This document shows positions 24,925 through 34,354 of a stretch of 64,000 bases of DNA, piece after piece. A program made the translations under genes and the position numbers. Source of the DNA: Parapedobacter flavus. GTDB taxonomy: Bacteria; Bacteroidota; Bacteroidia; Sphingobacteriales; Sphingobacteriaceae. The stretch lies in contig NZ_JAYKZZ010000010.1 of NCBI RefSeq assembly GCF_035818675.1, positions 62,001-126,000 of the forward strand, read 5' to 3'. A model generated the notes under the pieces. It did not search any database, was not told where the DNA came from, and saw only the letters and a list, made by a program, of their open reading frames with translations. Numbering within the stretch: position 1 is the stretch's first letter; each line of letters opens with the position of its first letter.

Positions 24925-27414
24925 ATGCCGGTCGACTTTTCACATATCGCACTCCCCATCATGGAAATTGTGCCGCAGTTGCGGGAGCAACTCGCTGTAC
25001 ATACGAGCATTATCATTGGTTCGCCGCCGGGAGCTGGGAAAAGCACCATCGTTCCACTCGCCCTTCTCGATGAACCATGGTTGCAGCGTCGCAAAATCAT
25101 CATGCTCGAACCACGCCGCTTGGCTGCCAGTAGCATTGCCCGCCGTATGGCGGCACTCCTAGGCGAGCAGGCCGGAGAAACCGTGGGCTACCGGGTCCGC
25201 TTCGAAAACCAAACGTCTTCGCGCACACGCATTGAGGTGGTCACCGAAGGCATCCTCACTCGCATGCTGCACCAGGATAACGCACTGGAAGATGTGGGAG
25301 CCGTTATCTTCGATGAGTTCCACGAGCGACGGTTGCATACCGACCTATCCTTGGCACTGTGCCGGGAAAGCCAGCAGGTGCTACGGCCCGACCTGCGCAT
25401 GCTCGTCATGTCGGCCACGTTAGATACCGATGCACTGGCCCAACTGCTCGACGCCCCGGTAGTCGAGAGCCAGGGGCGTATGTATCCCGTCGCCGTCATC
25501 CACACGGAGGACTCCAGCCCCGAAGACCTGGCTAGCCAATGTGCGCGCACCATCATCCGCGCTTGGCGCGAACAGCAAGGCGATATCCTCGCCTTCCTGC
25601 CGGGAGAGGCGGAGATACGCAGCTGTGAACAACGGTTACTTGCCCACCCCATGATTTCGGCCATCCATCCGTTATACGGGCAACTGCCCTTAGCGGCGCA
25701 GCATGCGGCCATTCAGCCCAGCCGGGATGGGCAACGCAAGATAGTTTTGGCCACGTCCATCGCCGAAACCAGCCTCACCATTGAGGGTATCGGAGTGGTG
25801 GTCGACTGCGGCTATACGCGCACCCTGGTGTATGATCCGCCTTCGGGCCTTTCCCGCCTCCGCACCGAGCACATTTCGCTGGATGCAGCCGACCAACGTA
25901 CAGGACGGGCGGGGCGTCTCGGCCCCGGTACCTGCTACCGCATGTGGTCGCGCGCTACCGAACAACGCATGGCCGCCTACCGCACCCCGGAAATCCTGCA
26001 GGCCGATCTGGCCCCGACCGTGCTCGATACAGCCAAATGGGGGCTGCAAGATGCGGCACAACTCAATTGGCTCACGCCACCACCGGCCAGCAGCGTGGCG
26101 CAGGCAAACGACCTGTTGCACGCGCTTGGTGCACTGAAAAACAAAAAAATCACAGCCCATGGCCAAGCCATACACGCCCTGCCCTGCCACCCGCGTATCG
26201 CCCATATGCTGTTGGCCGGCAAAACCATCAACCAGCCTGGCCTCGCAACGGACATTGCGGCGCTGCTCGAGGAGCGCGACCCGCTTGGCCGCGATGCCGG
26301 CATCGACATCAACCTCCGCATCGAAGCGTTGCGCCGGCACCGCGTTTATGGTAAACAAGGAAAACGCTTCGATAACCTTGAAAAGATAGCGCGCTCCTAC
26401 CGGAAATTATTGGGCACGACGGTGGATAATGGCCCGGTAGATGCCTACACCACTGGTATTTTACTCACCCATGCCTACCCCGAACGCATCGCCAAAGCGC
26501 GGAACGACGGGCGCCACACCTTCCAGTTGGCCAACGGTAAACGAGCGATAGTTTCTGAAGGCGACGGCCTGGCCCACGAGGCTTGGTTGGCCATCGCCTC
26601 ACTCGATGCCCGCGACGGGCTGGGCAAGGTATTCCTCGCGTCGACGGTCGACCCAGCAGACCTCATCGCGCGGGCCAACGAGACCGAACGTATCATTTGG
26701 GACACCAAAAAAGGAGGTGTGGTGGCTACCAGAGACAAACGCATCGGTCACCTCACCATCCAGTCCGTACCGATCCCCCAACCCGGTGACGAGGCTGTAA
26801 TGCCCGTTTTATACGAAGCCATCCGTACCGAGGGATTCCAGTTACTTCTCTTTTCTGATGCCGTAGTGCAGTGGCAGAATCGCGTAGGTAGCTTGCGGCA
26901 CTGGCACCCCAATTACGACTGGCCTGATGCAACTACCGCCACCCTCTTGCAGCAGCCAGAAAAGTGGCTCGCCCCGTACCTTTCCGGTGTCCGAAAAATC
27001 GAAACGTTACAGAAGCTCGATATATACACCATCCTCACCCATAGTCTATCATTCGAGCAACAAACCGCCCTGCATCGGCTTGCACCAACGGCGCTGGACG
27101 TACCCAGCGGGTCGACTATCGGACTCCAATACTCGCCTATCGGCGAACCACCGGTACTCGCGGTGCGTCTCCAGGAGGTGTTTGGGATGATCGATACGCC
27201 ATGTGTAAACGACGGCCAAACGCCGGTGGTGATCCACCTCCTCTCACCGGGGTTCAAACCCGTGCAGGTCACGGCCGATCTCCGCAGTTTCTGGCAAACC
27301 ACCTACTTCGAGGTACGGAAAGAACTCAAACGGCGCTACCCCAAGCACGCATGGCCCGACAATCCGCTCCAAGCCACGGCAATGAGGGGTGCGCCCCGAC
27401 GGAATAAATATTAG
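24925..27414 (+). CDS. hrpB: ATP-dependent helicase HrpB (DEAH-box)
   Basis: An 829-aa DEAH-type superfamily 2 helicase of normal HrpB length. Motifs seen: Walker A GSPPGAGKST (residues 32-41), Ia EPRRLAASS, II in the form DEFH within VIFDEFHERRLHTDL, III SATLD, V ATSIAETSLTIEG, VI QRTGRAGRLGPG, then the HrpB-specific C-terminal region. The cellular role of HrpB is poorly known; RNA processing is assumed from relatives. The start at 24925 is set by the promoter box just upstream. It is divergent from susC and unlikely to share its function. Confidence 0.93.
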   Translation: MPVDFSHIALPIMEIVPQLREQLAVHTSIIIGSPPGAGKSTIVPLALLDEPWLQRRKIIMLEPRRLAASSIARRMAALLGEQAGETVGYRVRFENQTSSRTRIEVVTEGILTRMLHQDNALEDVGAVIFDEFHERRLHTDLSLALCRESQQVLRPDLRMLVMSATLDTDALAQLLDAPVVESQGRMYPVAVIHTEDSSPEDLASQCARTIIRAWREQQGDILAFLPGEAEIRSCEQRLLAHPMISAIHPLYGQLPLAAQHAAIQPSRDGQRKIVLATSIAETSLTIEGIGVVVDCGYTRTLVYDPPSGLSRLRTEHISLDAADQRTGRAGRLGPGTCYRMWSRATEQRMAAYRTPEILQADLAPTVLDTAKWGLQDAAQLNWLTPPPASSVAQANDLLHALGALKNKKITAHGQAIHALPCHPRIAHMLLAGKTINQPGLATDIAALLEERDPLGRDAGIDINLRIEALRRHRVYGKQGKRFDNLEKIARSYRKLLGTTVDNGPVDAYTTGILLTHAYPERIAKARNDGRHTFQLANGKRAIVSEGDGLAHEAWLAIASLDARDGLGKVFLASTVDPADLIARANETERIIWDTKKGGVVATRDKRIGHLTIQSVPIPQPGDEAVMPVLYEAIRTEGFQLLLFSDAVVQWQNRVGSLRHWHPNYDWPDATTATLLQQPEKWLAPYLSGVRKIETLQKLDIYTILTHSLSFEQQTALHRLAPTALDVPSGSTIGLQYSPIGEPPVLAVRLQEVFGMIDTPCVNDGQTPVVIHLLSPGFKPVQVTADLRSFWQTTYFEVRKELKRRYPKHAWPDNPLQATAMRGAPRRNKY

Positions 27415-27534
27415 GAGATTTCCCCGGCTGTAGAGGTGTTGCGGGTGCAAACTCAAGCTTTTTTTGTCGCATTTTTACGATGGGTTACGCTTTTAAGTGA
27501 TTATATTTGACACCAACCAATATAAACGTAACAG

Positions 27535-27924
27535 ATGAAGAATCCGAAGAAAGGTCGTTTCCTGATCGTTATCGTGGTTGCGTTGGCGATCCTCGGTTGG
27601 CAATTGCTCACCACTTTCGGCGGCACAGGAGGGGTATCCGATAAGGAGAAAGCAGCATTGAAAGCAGATGGCATCAAATGTACGGCTACCCTCGCCGCCA
27701 TCGAGCGCACCGGAACGATTGTCAACAACATCCACCAGTACGCATTCTCGTTTACGATTCAACCCGGTTCGGGTCAGTCATTTTCCTACCAGGAAAAGAA
27801 ACTCATCGACCCCATCTACATGTCGAGTATCAAGATCGGAATGGTTATCCCCGCTTATGCATCGCACGACAAGGAAATCGTGTGGGTGGTATGGGAGGAT
27901 GTAGGTGTAAACGATGCATTTTAA
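27535..27924 (+). CDS. Small membrane-anchored protein of unknown function
   Basis: A 129-aa protein with a basic N-terminus, one transmembrane helix (about residues 9-27) and a domain of about 95 residues with beta-strand character (AALKADGIKCTATLAAIERT, YAFSFTIQ, MVIPAYASHDKEIVWVVWED). No family is recognised; the pattern resembles small oligonucleotide/oligosaccharide-fold-like extracytoplasmic domains, which is only a guess. A -7 box TATATTTG (27502-27509) is present without a clear -33. The next gene starts 6 bp later, so the two form a pair. Confidence 0.7.
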   Translation: MKNPKKGRFLIVIVVALAILGWQLLTTFGGTGGVSDKEKAALKADGIKCTATLAAIERTGTIVNNIHQYAFSFTIQPGSGQSFSYQEKKLIDPIYMSSIKIGMVIPAYASHDKEIVWVVWEDVGVNDAF

Positions 27925-27930
27925 TTGATT

Positions 27931-28446
27931 ATGAATAAACTACTTATCATCGTTTTTGCCGTTGTCCCGGTATGGTCAACGGCCCAACAGACCGAACCGA
28001 TGGTCGAAGCGTTCTTCGTGGACCTGAAAAAAGCTATCGAGCAGCAAGACACCCAGACCCTCAAACAGTTGGTATACCCGTTTAAAGATGAGGTGGAAGA
28101 CATGCAGGCCGGTCTGATCGATAACATGCTCAACGGAAACCCGCAACAGCGGGGGGATGGCGCATTTTCCATGTATGCGCTCGATGCGCTGATTGCCCAC
28201 CACCTTACCGAGGTGGTCCCCATATCCGATGAACTGTATGGCCAGCTATCCATCGACCGGTTCTTCGGCAAGGTGATCAGCGGATACAAACAACAGCATG
28301 TATGGGTCATGGATTTCCATGAGGTACGCCTCATCCTGCTCGAAAAACGCCGCAAATTCCAATTGCTGTTTTGGGAAAACATGAATAACCTCCTCCATTC
28401 GGCATTACAACCTAAACGTGAGTCCGGTTCCACTCCTCAATTATAA
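27931..28446 (+). CDS. Exported protein of unknown function
   Basis: A 171-aa protein with a Sec signal peptide (about residues 1-18, ending WSTAQQ) and a mature part that begins with a helix-rich stretch typical of small SnoaL/NTF2-like or DUF4878-like folds (VEAFFVDLKKAIEQQDTQTL), but no assignment is safe. ATG 27931 is chosen over a TTG two codons upstream. It is probably cotranscribed with the preceding membrane protein gene, and its 3' end overlaps the convergent iclR-type gene by 10 bp. Confidence 0.7.
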   Translation: MNKLLIIVFAVVPVWSTAQQTEPMVEAFFVDLKKAIEQQDTQTLKQLVYPFKDEVEDMQAGLIDNMLNGNPQQRGDGAFSMYALDALIAHHLTEVVPISDELYGQLSIDRFFGKVISGYKQQHVWVMDFHEVRLILLEKRRKFQLLFWENMNNLLHSALQPKRESGSTPQL

Positions 28447-29168
28447 AAATTGATTTTTTCACTTATTTCCTTTGCCGTGTTTTCTAAATTCCTAAATATC
28501 GTTCCCTTGGTTTTTTCAGTATAACGGTTCTCGGGGAGATAGATACCTAGGCTAGCAATTGCTTCGTCCTTTCGGAATATCGGCATGGCTACCCCTACAA
28601 TATTGGACTCATCATGATGTACGGCAAATCCCGCCTTATTAATCTCTTGAAGCTCTAGAATGAGCGCCCGCTCACTATCTATTTTATCCCACATCGTACC
28701 CGGTATCCCATAAATATGGATAAATGCATTCCGTTCCACCGGCTCCATATACGCGAGTAACAGCCGGCCAGTAGCAGTAAGGTAAGCATGTTTTTCGTCT
28801 AGTGCGTTTACCTGTAGTTCCCGCACAAAAGTTTCCTTATGAAGGGTTATTCGAGAATGATTTTTTATCACTGCCAAAATACAACTCTCCCTTAGGGTGT
28901 CACTGAGCGTTTTCATTGCATCGGCAGCATAGTCGACTATTTCCTTCTCCACAGAGAAGTTATTGGTAAGATAATACATCTGTTTGCCCAATCTGTATCC
29001 CTTCTGTTTCTCTATATAACCCCTATTGATCATTGTTTTGATGATGTTTGCACAGGTGCTATGATTAAGATTCAATGGATCTGCAATTTCACTCAATGAT
29101 AATTCCTTATCCAAATTACGAGACAGTAGCTCGAGAATATCCAATGCTCTATTTAGTACTTGAATCAT
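28437..29168 (-). CDS. IclR family transcriptional regulator
   Basis: A 243-aa regulator with an N-terminal winged helix-turn-helix (about residues 3-62; recognition region LNLNHSTCANIIKTMINRGY) and a C-terminal IclR effector domain (from about residue 75; contains TATGRLLLAYM and VAMPIFRKDEAIASLG). IclR proteins bind small organic acids, sugars or aromatic compounds. It is divergent from an MFS permease, phosphoesterase and FAD oxidoreductase operon and very likely controls it. A 17-bp AT-rich palindrome (29205-29221) lies between the two starts. Its composition is richer in A+T than that of neighbouring genes. Confidence 0.92.
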   Translation of the reverse strand: MIQVLNRALDILELLSRNLDKELSLSEIADPLNLNHSTCANIIKTMINRGYIEKQKGYRLGKQMYYLTNNFSVEKEIVDYAADAMKTLSDTLRESCILAVIKNHSRITLHKETFVRELQVNALDEKHAYLTATGRLLLAYMEPVERNAFIHIYGIPGTMWDKIDSERALILELQEINKAGFAVHHDESNIVGVAMPIFRKDEAIASLGIYLPENRYTEKTKGTIFRNLENTAKEISEKINFYN

Positions 29169-29204
29169 ATGACGTACGCTAATATACAGCGAAGTTAAAC
29201 ATGT

Positions 29205-29221
29205 ATTTTATATTGTAAAAT
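29205..29221. promoter_or_regulatory. Candidate IclR-family operator
   Basis: ATTTTA-tattg-TAAAAT is a perfect inverted repeat with six-base arms, placed 37 bases upstream of the regulator start and just upstream of the -33 box of the permease promoter. Binding there could control both directions. That the regulator binds it is an inference from position. Confidence 0.4.
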
Positions 29222-29234
29222 TTCAAACAAAAAA

Positions 29235-29265
29235 TTTGTCAATGTAGAACATAAATCTACCTTTG
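29235..29265 (+). promoter_or_regulatory. Promoter of the MFS-phosphoesterase-FAD oxidoreductase operon
   Basis: TTTG (29235-29238), exactly 19 bp, TACCTTTG (29258-29265). It covers the possible TTG start at 29263, so translation must begin downstream at ATG 29329. Confidence 0.75.
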
Positions 29266-29328
29266 AGTTTCCAAGAGTTAATTTATAAACCGAAGCAAAG
29301 CATAAGCATCGGAAGGTCTTTTTCGCTT

Positions 29329-30570
29329 ATGAGAGAAATATTTGTGAAGCCGGAGAACAGAAGGTGGTTTATCATAGCCATCGCCTTTCTGACGATTGTA
29401 ATTAACTATATCGACAGGCAGATTGTCTCGGTATTAAAACCTATCCTGAAGGTTGAGTTTGACCTAGATGATTCTGGCTATGCCGTTATTGTCAACATTT
29501 TTACGATATGTTATGCTACTATGTATCCCGTCACGGGCTGGCTAGTGGACAAGTTCGGTTCTAAAAAGGTCATGTTCTGGGGAATTATTACGTGGTCCCT
29601 CTCTTGCATAGGCGGCGGTATCTCCCGCACGGTCGGGCAGTTTGGTTTTTTCCGAGGCGTTTTAGGGCTCGCTGAACCGACCAATTTCCCCGCTACTGTC
29701 AAGGCTACTACCATCTGGTTTCCCGGTCGGCTCCGAGCGACAGCCAACAGCCTTTGTCAGGCTGGAGGATCTATTGGAGCTATTATAGCCCCTCCGATTA
29801 TTGCTTGGCTGACGCTACAGTATGGCTGGCAAAGCGCCTTTATCGTCTTAGGCGCTATCGGCATAGTGGTTGCAGGAATCTGGTACTTTATTTACAAGGA
29901 ACCTCCCGCGCATATTTTAGCGGAAAGTGTCGCGTCCGATGAAAAGGAAGACCAAGGGAAATTTACCTGGCTACAACTCTGGAAAACCAGAACACTCTGG
30001 GGTATACTGCTCATTCGCTTTGTAAGTGACCCCGTATGGTACTTTTGCCTATTTTGGCTTCCGGGATATCTCCAAGAGGAGTCTGGTCTGAGCCTTGCGC
30101 AAGTAGGAATGTTCGGATGGATCCCCTTCTTGTTTGCCGATTTTGGTGCTATCGGGTCATCCGCATTTTCGGACCGTTTAGTACGCAAAGGTCATTCGCC
30201 CTTGATGGCTCGCAAACGTATGCTTAGCTTCATTGCTTGTCTTGTGCCCCTTTGCGCCCTTACACCGCTCCTACCCAGCGCCGCAGGCACTTTAATCGTG
30301 TTTAGCATCGTGGCCATGGGTTGTTTCAGCTGGCTTCTAACAATGAATGTTGTCGTAGCCGAGTCGTTTCCGGTCCATAATGTAGCCAGCGTCATCGGCA
30401 TCGCTGGCGGCTGCGGTGCATTTGGGGCAGTGCTATTCAATACATTTGTCGGCTCGTTTATGGGCACGGTGGGTGCAGATAAAATATTCATTGCCATGGC
30501 ATTTCTGCATCCTATCGCTTTGCTTTTATTATGGACAATGGTTCGCAAGGAGCGTGTCCCTGCTAGTTAA
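29329..30570 (+). CDS. MFS transporter, anion:cation symporter (hexuronate-type) family
   Basis: A 413-aa inner-membrane permease with about 12 transmembrane segments. The first helix motif ITIVINYIDRQIVSVLKPIL type pattern (near residues 18-36) and the loop DKFGSKKVMFWG are typical of the ACS branch, which carries hexuronates, glucarate and other organic anions. The substrate here is unknown but is probably an acidic sugar or related acid. The start is ATG 29329, because an upstream TTG overlaps the -7 box. It is the first gene of an operon with a secreted phosphoesterase and an FAD oxidoreductase, across from an IclR regulator. Confidence 0.85.
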   Translation: MREIFVKPENRRWFIIAIAFLTIVINYIDRQIVSVLKPILKVEFDLDDSGYAVIVNIFTICYATMYPVTGWLVDKFGSKKVMFWGIITWSLSCIGGGISRTVGQFGFFRGVLGLAEPTNFPATVKATTIWFPGRLRATANSLCQAGGSIGAIIAPPIIAWLTLQYGWQSAFIVLGAIGIVVAGIWYFIYKEPPAHILAESVASDEKEDQGKFTWLQLWKTRTLWGILLIRFVSDPVWYFCLFWLPGYLQEESGLSLAQVGMFGWIPFLFADFGAIGSSAFSDRLVRKGHSPLMARKRMLSFIACLVPLCALTPLLPSAAGTLIVFSIVAMGCFSWLLTMNVVVAESFPVHNVASVIGIAGGCGAFGAVLFNTFVGSFMGTVGADKIFIAMAFLHPIALLLLWTMVRKERVPAS

Positions 30571-30596
30571 AAAACCGAATAGAAATCAACATATAA

Positions 30597-31724
30597 ATGA
30601 GAAATATGGCACGAAGCATTCTTTCAACAATTCTACTGACGTTGCTGTTTACGGTGACATCCCTCGGTCAGCCTGCTTATCAAAAGCCGGCATTGGAACA
30701 CGACTCCTCGTGGTCGGTGATATTGCTACCCGATATCCAGAACTATACCAAGTGGAATCGCAATCAGCCCATCCTCGATCTGATGATGGCTTGGATCGAA
30801 GACAATATCGACACCCTCAACATCAAGATGGTTTTATGTACGGGCGATTTGGTGGAGCAAAATGACCTGTTGATTCCGGCCCATAATGGCGACCAGTCCG
30901 CTGAAAGCCAGTGGGCATTTGTGGCACGTGCATTTTCCCGATTCAATGGTAAGGTGCCATACATTACCGCCTTAGGCAATCACGATTTCAGTATAGACAC
31001 CACACTCAAGCGCACCAGTCGCTTCGATGAATTCATCAAGATTGATGACAATTGGCTAAATAAGCGCGCGTTGGTCCAAAATGGTACCAATGAGTCTGGG
31101 CAGCAGTCTCTGCAGAATGCAGTTTATGAAGTAAAATCTATCAACGGGGGCAAGGACTATCTTTTTATGACGGTTGAATACGCACCGCGAGACACGGTGT
31201 TGACCTGGGCCAAGAAGGTAGCGCAATTGGAGCAATACAAAAATCACCGTATTGTCTTGCTCACTCATGTTTATCTGAGTCCCGACGACAAACATTGGGA
31301 CGGCCAGAACCGATGGATTATCTATCAGCCATACGTCATCAATAACAAAACCGTGAAATCTGAAAGATACCTGTTGCCGTTTTCCAATAATGGTAGGCAG
31401 ATATGGGAAAAACTGGTCAAGCCCGCTGCTAACATCGAACTGGTCATGAGCGGCCATATCTCCGGTGAAGGGTACCGGGCAGACAGAAATGACGGTGGCA
31501 AGACCGTGCACCAAATGCTTTTTGACATGCAAAGTGCCGGAGGAGGGCACATACATGGTAACGGAGGCGACGGGTGGTTACGTATCCTGGAGTTTTTCCC
31601 AGACAATAAAACCGTCAAGGTGAAAACCTTTTCACCATTTTTCGGGTCGTCCCCTTCCACCAGGCATCTAGCGTGGAAAACGGACGATAGAAACGAGTAT
31701 GAATTTGTTTTTGACAACAGATAG
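30597..31724 (+). CDS. Secreted metallophosphoesterase
   Basis: A 375-aa protein with an N-terminal Sec signal peptide (about residues 1-25) and a calcineurin-like phosphoesterase domain. The metal-binding motifs appear in order: PDIQ (Asp, with Gln in the usual His place, a common variant in this subgroup), GDLVEQND, GNHDF, LTHVY and SGHISGEG. It should hydrolyse a phosphoester or phosphodiester outside the cytoplasm. Lying between the permease and oxidoreductase genes, it may release the substrate that the permease imports; this is an inference. It follows the permease by 26 bp. Confidence 0.87.
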   Translation: MRNMARSILSTILLTLLFTVTSLGQPAYQKPALEHDSSWSVILLPDIQNYTKWNRNQPILDLMMAWIEDNIDTLNIKMVLCTGDLVEQNDLLIPAHNGDQSAESQWAFVARAFSRFNGKVPYITALGNHDFSIDTTLKRTSRFDEFIKIDDNWLNKRALVQNGTNESGQQSLQNAVYEVKSINGGKDYLFMTVEYAPRDTVLTWAKKVAQLEQYKNHRIVLLTHVYLSPDDKHWDGQNRWIIYQPYVINNKTVKSERYLLPFSNNGRQIWEKLVKPAANIELVMSGHISGEGYRADRNDGGKTVHQMLFDMQSAGGGHIHGNGGDGWLRILEFFPDNKTVKVKTFSPFFGSSPSTRHLAWKTDDRNEYEFVFDNR

Positions 31725-31804
31725 GCATAATGAGTGCTGCGCCCACTGGCTATTAAGAAAAAGGTATACAGACTAAATTTACGTATTACGATAAAAAAAC
31801 AGAC

Positions 31805-33178
31805 ATGAAAAAGTATGTAGAAGAACCAAAAGAGATCGCTATTATAGATGAGGTAGATGTTCTCGTCGTAGGAGGTGGTCCATCGGGTGTTGGTGCAGCC
31901 ATAGGTGCTGCAAAAACCGGTGCAAACACCCTTGTCATCGAGAATCTTGGGTCCTTCGGCGGAATGTGGACCAATGGGATGGTGATCACCCTCGCCGGAT
32001 TCAACAACTGGTTGCGACCGTACGAGCGCAACGTTGACGGCGTGATGGGCGAATGGCTGGCCCGTGCGGAGAAAAGAGGTGGAGCGGCCAATAATCGCAG
32101 CTGGGTATTGCACTCCGATCCCGAAATTATGAAGACGGTAGCTGATGAGATGATGATGGACTATGGGGTGAAGTGTCTGCTGCATACGTGGGCAGCCGAT
32201 GTGATCCTCGAGGGCGACAAACTCGTCGGTGTCATCATAGAGAATATTGACGGCCGGCAGGCTATCATGGCCAAGACGGTTATCGACTGCACCGGCAATG
32301 GCGTTATTTTCGAAAAAGCTGGAGCTCCATACACCTTGCCGAAGGAGATGCAGCCCATGACCATAGGCTTCTTTCTTGCAGAAGTACAGCCCAATACCTT
32401 TATCGACTACGAAGAGGACATCCTGATACCCATAGGCCCTGAGCCGGGCTATCTGGAAGGCGACGTCTTGACCGCATGGCAGTCCGCCCGTCGAGATGTC
32501 GATGTAGACCGCTTCAGATTAAAGCAAGCACGCAAAAACGGCGAATTTCCCGAATATGGTGGTCCGTGGTTTGGCGGCTTGCGGGAGAACTTCCCTTGGG
32601 TCAACAGCACACGGATTTATGGCAACGGGGCTGTCGCTGCCGAAGTGACCAGAGCCGAGATGGAAGGCAGGCGGAATGCCCACCAGATGGCGGACTTTTA
32701 TCGGAAAGAGTTCAAGGGATTCGAAAAGAGCTGGCTAATGTCTAGTGCATCCACGCTCGGTATTCGTGAGACGAGACAGGTGGACGGCATATTCCGGCTG
32801 ACCGGCAAGGATGTAGTTGAAGGCCGCAAGTTCGACGACAGCATAGCCATGTGTGCTTGGGCTATTGATATACATCCGCAGGCGGGCCACTCCGGACAGC
32901 ACAGGCTATACGTTCCGTCACCATTCCAAATTCCCTACCGAATCATGGTGCCCCAGAAGATTGAAAACCTATTGGTTTCGGGCAGGTGTGTATCGGTAGA
33001 TCGTGAAGCGATGGCCGCCCTCAGGGTGGGTGCTACTTGTGGTGCGATGGGCCATGCAGCAGGCGTCGCTGCGGCCACCGCTGTACAAACCGGCGTAACC
33101 GTGCGCGATGTAGATGTCAAAAAGGTACAGAAAACGCTGCTAAATCAGCATGCAATAATTGCACCCGTAGCAGGCTGA
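31805..33178 (+). CDS. FAD-dependent oxidoreductase
   Basis: A 457-aa soluble flavoprotein. The N-terminal Rossmann FAD motif VLVVGGGPSGVGAAIGAA is followed by an acidic end of strand two (LVIEN). Later parts (VIDCTGNGVIFEKAG, and near the end LLVSGRCVSVDREA with MGHAAGVAAA) match the FAD_oxidored family, members of which often act on sugars or cyclitols in catabolic loci. The substrate is unknown. No signal peptide is present, so it works in the cytoplasm on the imported compound. It is the last gene of the operon, 80 bp after the phosphoesterase gene. Confidence 0.88.
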   Translation: MKKYVEEPKEIAIIDEVDVLVVGGGPSGVGAAIGAAKTGANTLVIENLGSFGGMWTNGMVITLAGFNNWLRPYERNVDGVMGEWLARAEKRGGAANNRSWVLHSDPEIMKTVADEMMMDYGVKCLLHTWAADVILEGDKLVGVIIENIDGRQAIMAKTVIDCTGNGVIFEKAGAPYTLPKEMQPMTIGFFLAEVQPNTFIDYEEDILIPIGPEPGYLEGDVLTAWQSARRDVDVDRFRLKQARKNGEFPEYGGPWFGGLRENFPWVNSTRIYGNGAVAAEVTRAEMEGRRNAHQMADFYRKEFKGFEKSWLMSSASTLGIRETRQVDGIFRLTGKDVVEGRKFDDSIAMCAWAIDIHPQAGHSGQHRLYVPSPFQIPYRIMVPQKIENLLVSGRCVSVDREAMAALRVGATCGAMGHAAGVAAATAVQTGVTVRDVDVKKVQKTLLNQHAIIAPVAG

Positions 33179-33289
33179 TACCACGGTCTGCTAATGAATG
33201 AATAAGGAAACCTTTTTTATTTACAACATTGAAGTCCGATCTTTGTTATACAGGAAAAACGCATCCGTAATACCAACATTTTTAATTGC

Positions 33290-33658
33290 ATGGCAAAGAC
33301 AGATTTCAAAACTATCGACGAGTATCAAGCTACGTTCCCTAGCAGCACTAGGGAACGTTTGCAACAAATCCGGGAAATTGTTAAGGAGGCGGTTCCGGGC
33401 GTAGAAGAAGTAATCAGTTACCAGATACCGGCATTCAAGATCGGTAAATTCTTCCTGATTTATTATTCCGCCTATACGAACCATATTTCGCTTTCCAGTC
33501 CGTGGAGCGATGAATTGTTGAAGGAGTTTGGTGCCCAATTAAAATCATATAAGGTATCGAGGTCGGCCATACAGCTCCCCAATGATCAACGGTTGCCATT
33601 AGACCTCATCAAACGTATCGTGATGTTCCGGAAAAATGAGTATACACACCCGGATTAA
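33290..33658 (+). CDS. DUF1801 family protein (YdhG-like)
   Basis: A 122-aa cytosolic protein of the DUF1801/YdhG family, recognised by TIDEYQATFPSSTRERLQQI, then EEVISYQIPAFKIG and the C-terminal segment PLDLIKRIV. Some relatives were described as frataxin-like iron carriers, but function in this group is not settled. It is a single gene, full length, after a 112-bp gap from the FAD oxidoreductase gene. Confidence 0.87.
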   Translation: MAKTDFKTIDEYQATFPSSTRERLQQIREIVKEAVPGVEEVISYQIPAFKIGKFFLIYYSAYTNHISLSSPWSDELLKEFGAQLKSYKVSRSAIQLPNDQRLPLDLIKRIVMFRKNEYTHPD

Positions 33659-33798
33659 TCCCGCGGTGCGGGCGCCACTCTTTACCAAAAAATGACATCA
33701 TATTCACTTCGATTGAGTAAGCTTGCCGTACGGCAATATGCCCTCGGGATTGCCCGGTGGGTTGCATACTTGCTGGATATAACTAACGAACAACAAAC

Positions 33799-34350
33799 AT
33801 GTCATACTGCACGGCCATCCCTACCTTACAACCCGAAGCCCGCAAGGTACTGCATCAACGTTATCACGATCATCATTATGGGTTCCCTATCCATGATGAC
33901 AATGAGTTGTTCGGACGGCTCATTATGGAAATCAACCAAGCTGGGTTAAGCTGGGAAACCATTTTACGGAAAGAGGAAGGCTTCCGAAAGGCATACGATC
34001 AGTTTGACGTGGCCAAAGTAGCCGCTTATGGTGATGCCGATAGGAGTCGACTGCTGGCCGATGCGGGCATCATCCGCAACCGACTTAAAATCAATGCCGC
34101 CATAGAAAATGCGAAAGCGATTGTAGAGATACAACGCACTTTCGGTTCATTTGAGCGATGGCTAGACCACCACCATCCCCTGTCGCTCCAAGAATGGATG
34201 AAGTTGTTTAAAAAGACGTTTAAGTTTACAGGTGGTGAGATTGTCAATGAATTTTTAATGAGCACCGGATATCTGCCCGGTGCTCATGATCCCGACTGTC
34301 CCATCCATGCGACCATATTGATGGCCAAACCGAATTGGGCCGTGGGATGA
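33799..34350 (+). CDS. tag: DNA-3-methyladenine glycosylase I
   Basis: A 183-aa base-excision repair glycosylase that removes 3-methyladenine from alkylated DNA. Tag features are present: Cys4 near the N-terminus and the C-terminal HDPDCPIH that complete the zinc site, the substrate pocket region MEINQAGLSWETILRKEE (with the conserved Glu), and the helical segment after it. It is of normal length. It converges with the M13 peptidase gene, with only 4 bp between the two stops, and no terminator is visible there. Confidence 0.92.
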   Translation: MSYCTAIPTLQPEARKVLHQRYHDHHYGFPIHDDNELFGRLIMEINQAGLSWETILRKEEGFRKAYDQFDVAKVAAYGDADRSRLLADAGIIRNRLKINAAIENAKAIVEIQRTFGSFERWLDHHHPLSLQEWMKLFKKTFKFTGGEIVNEFLMSTGYLPGAHDPDCPIHATILMAKPNWAVG

Positions 34351-34354
34351 AAAC

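Noticed and set aside
25690..26358. 222-codon frame opposite hrpB
   Set aside because: Antisense to conserved helicase motifs; no recognisable protein pattern.
29263..29328. TTG start at 29263 for the MFS permease
   Set aside because: It lies inside the -7 box of the consensus promoter; the first in-frame ATG downstream fits the family.
31325..32185. 286-codon minus-strand frame across the phosphoesterase/FAD oxidoreductase junction
   Set aside because: It runs antisense to two verified genes and has no domain; only its length drew attention.
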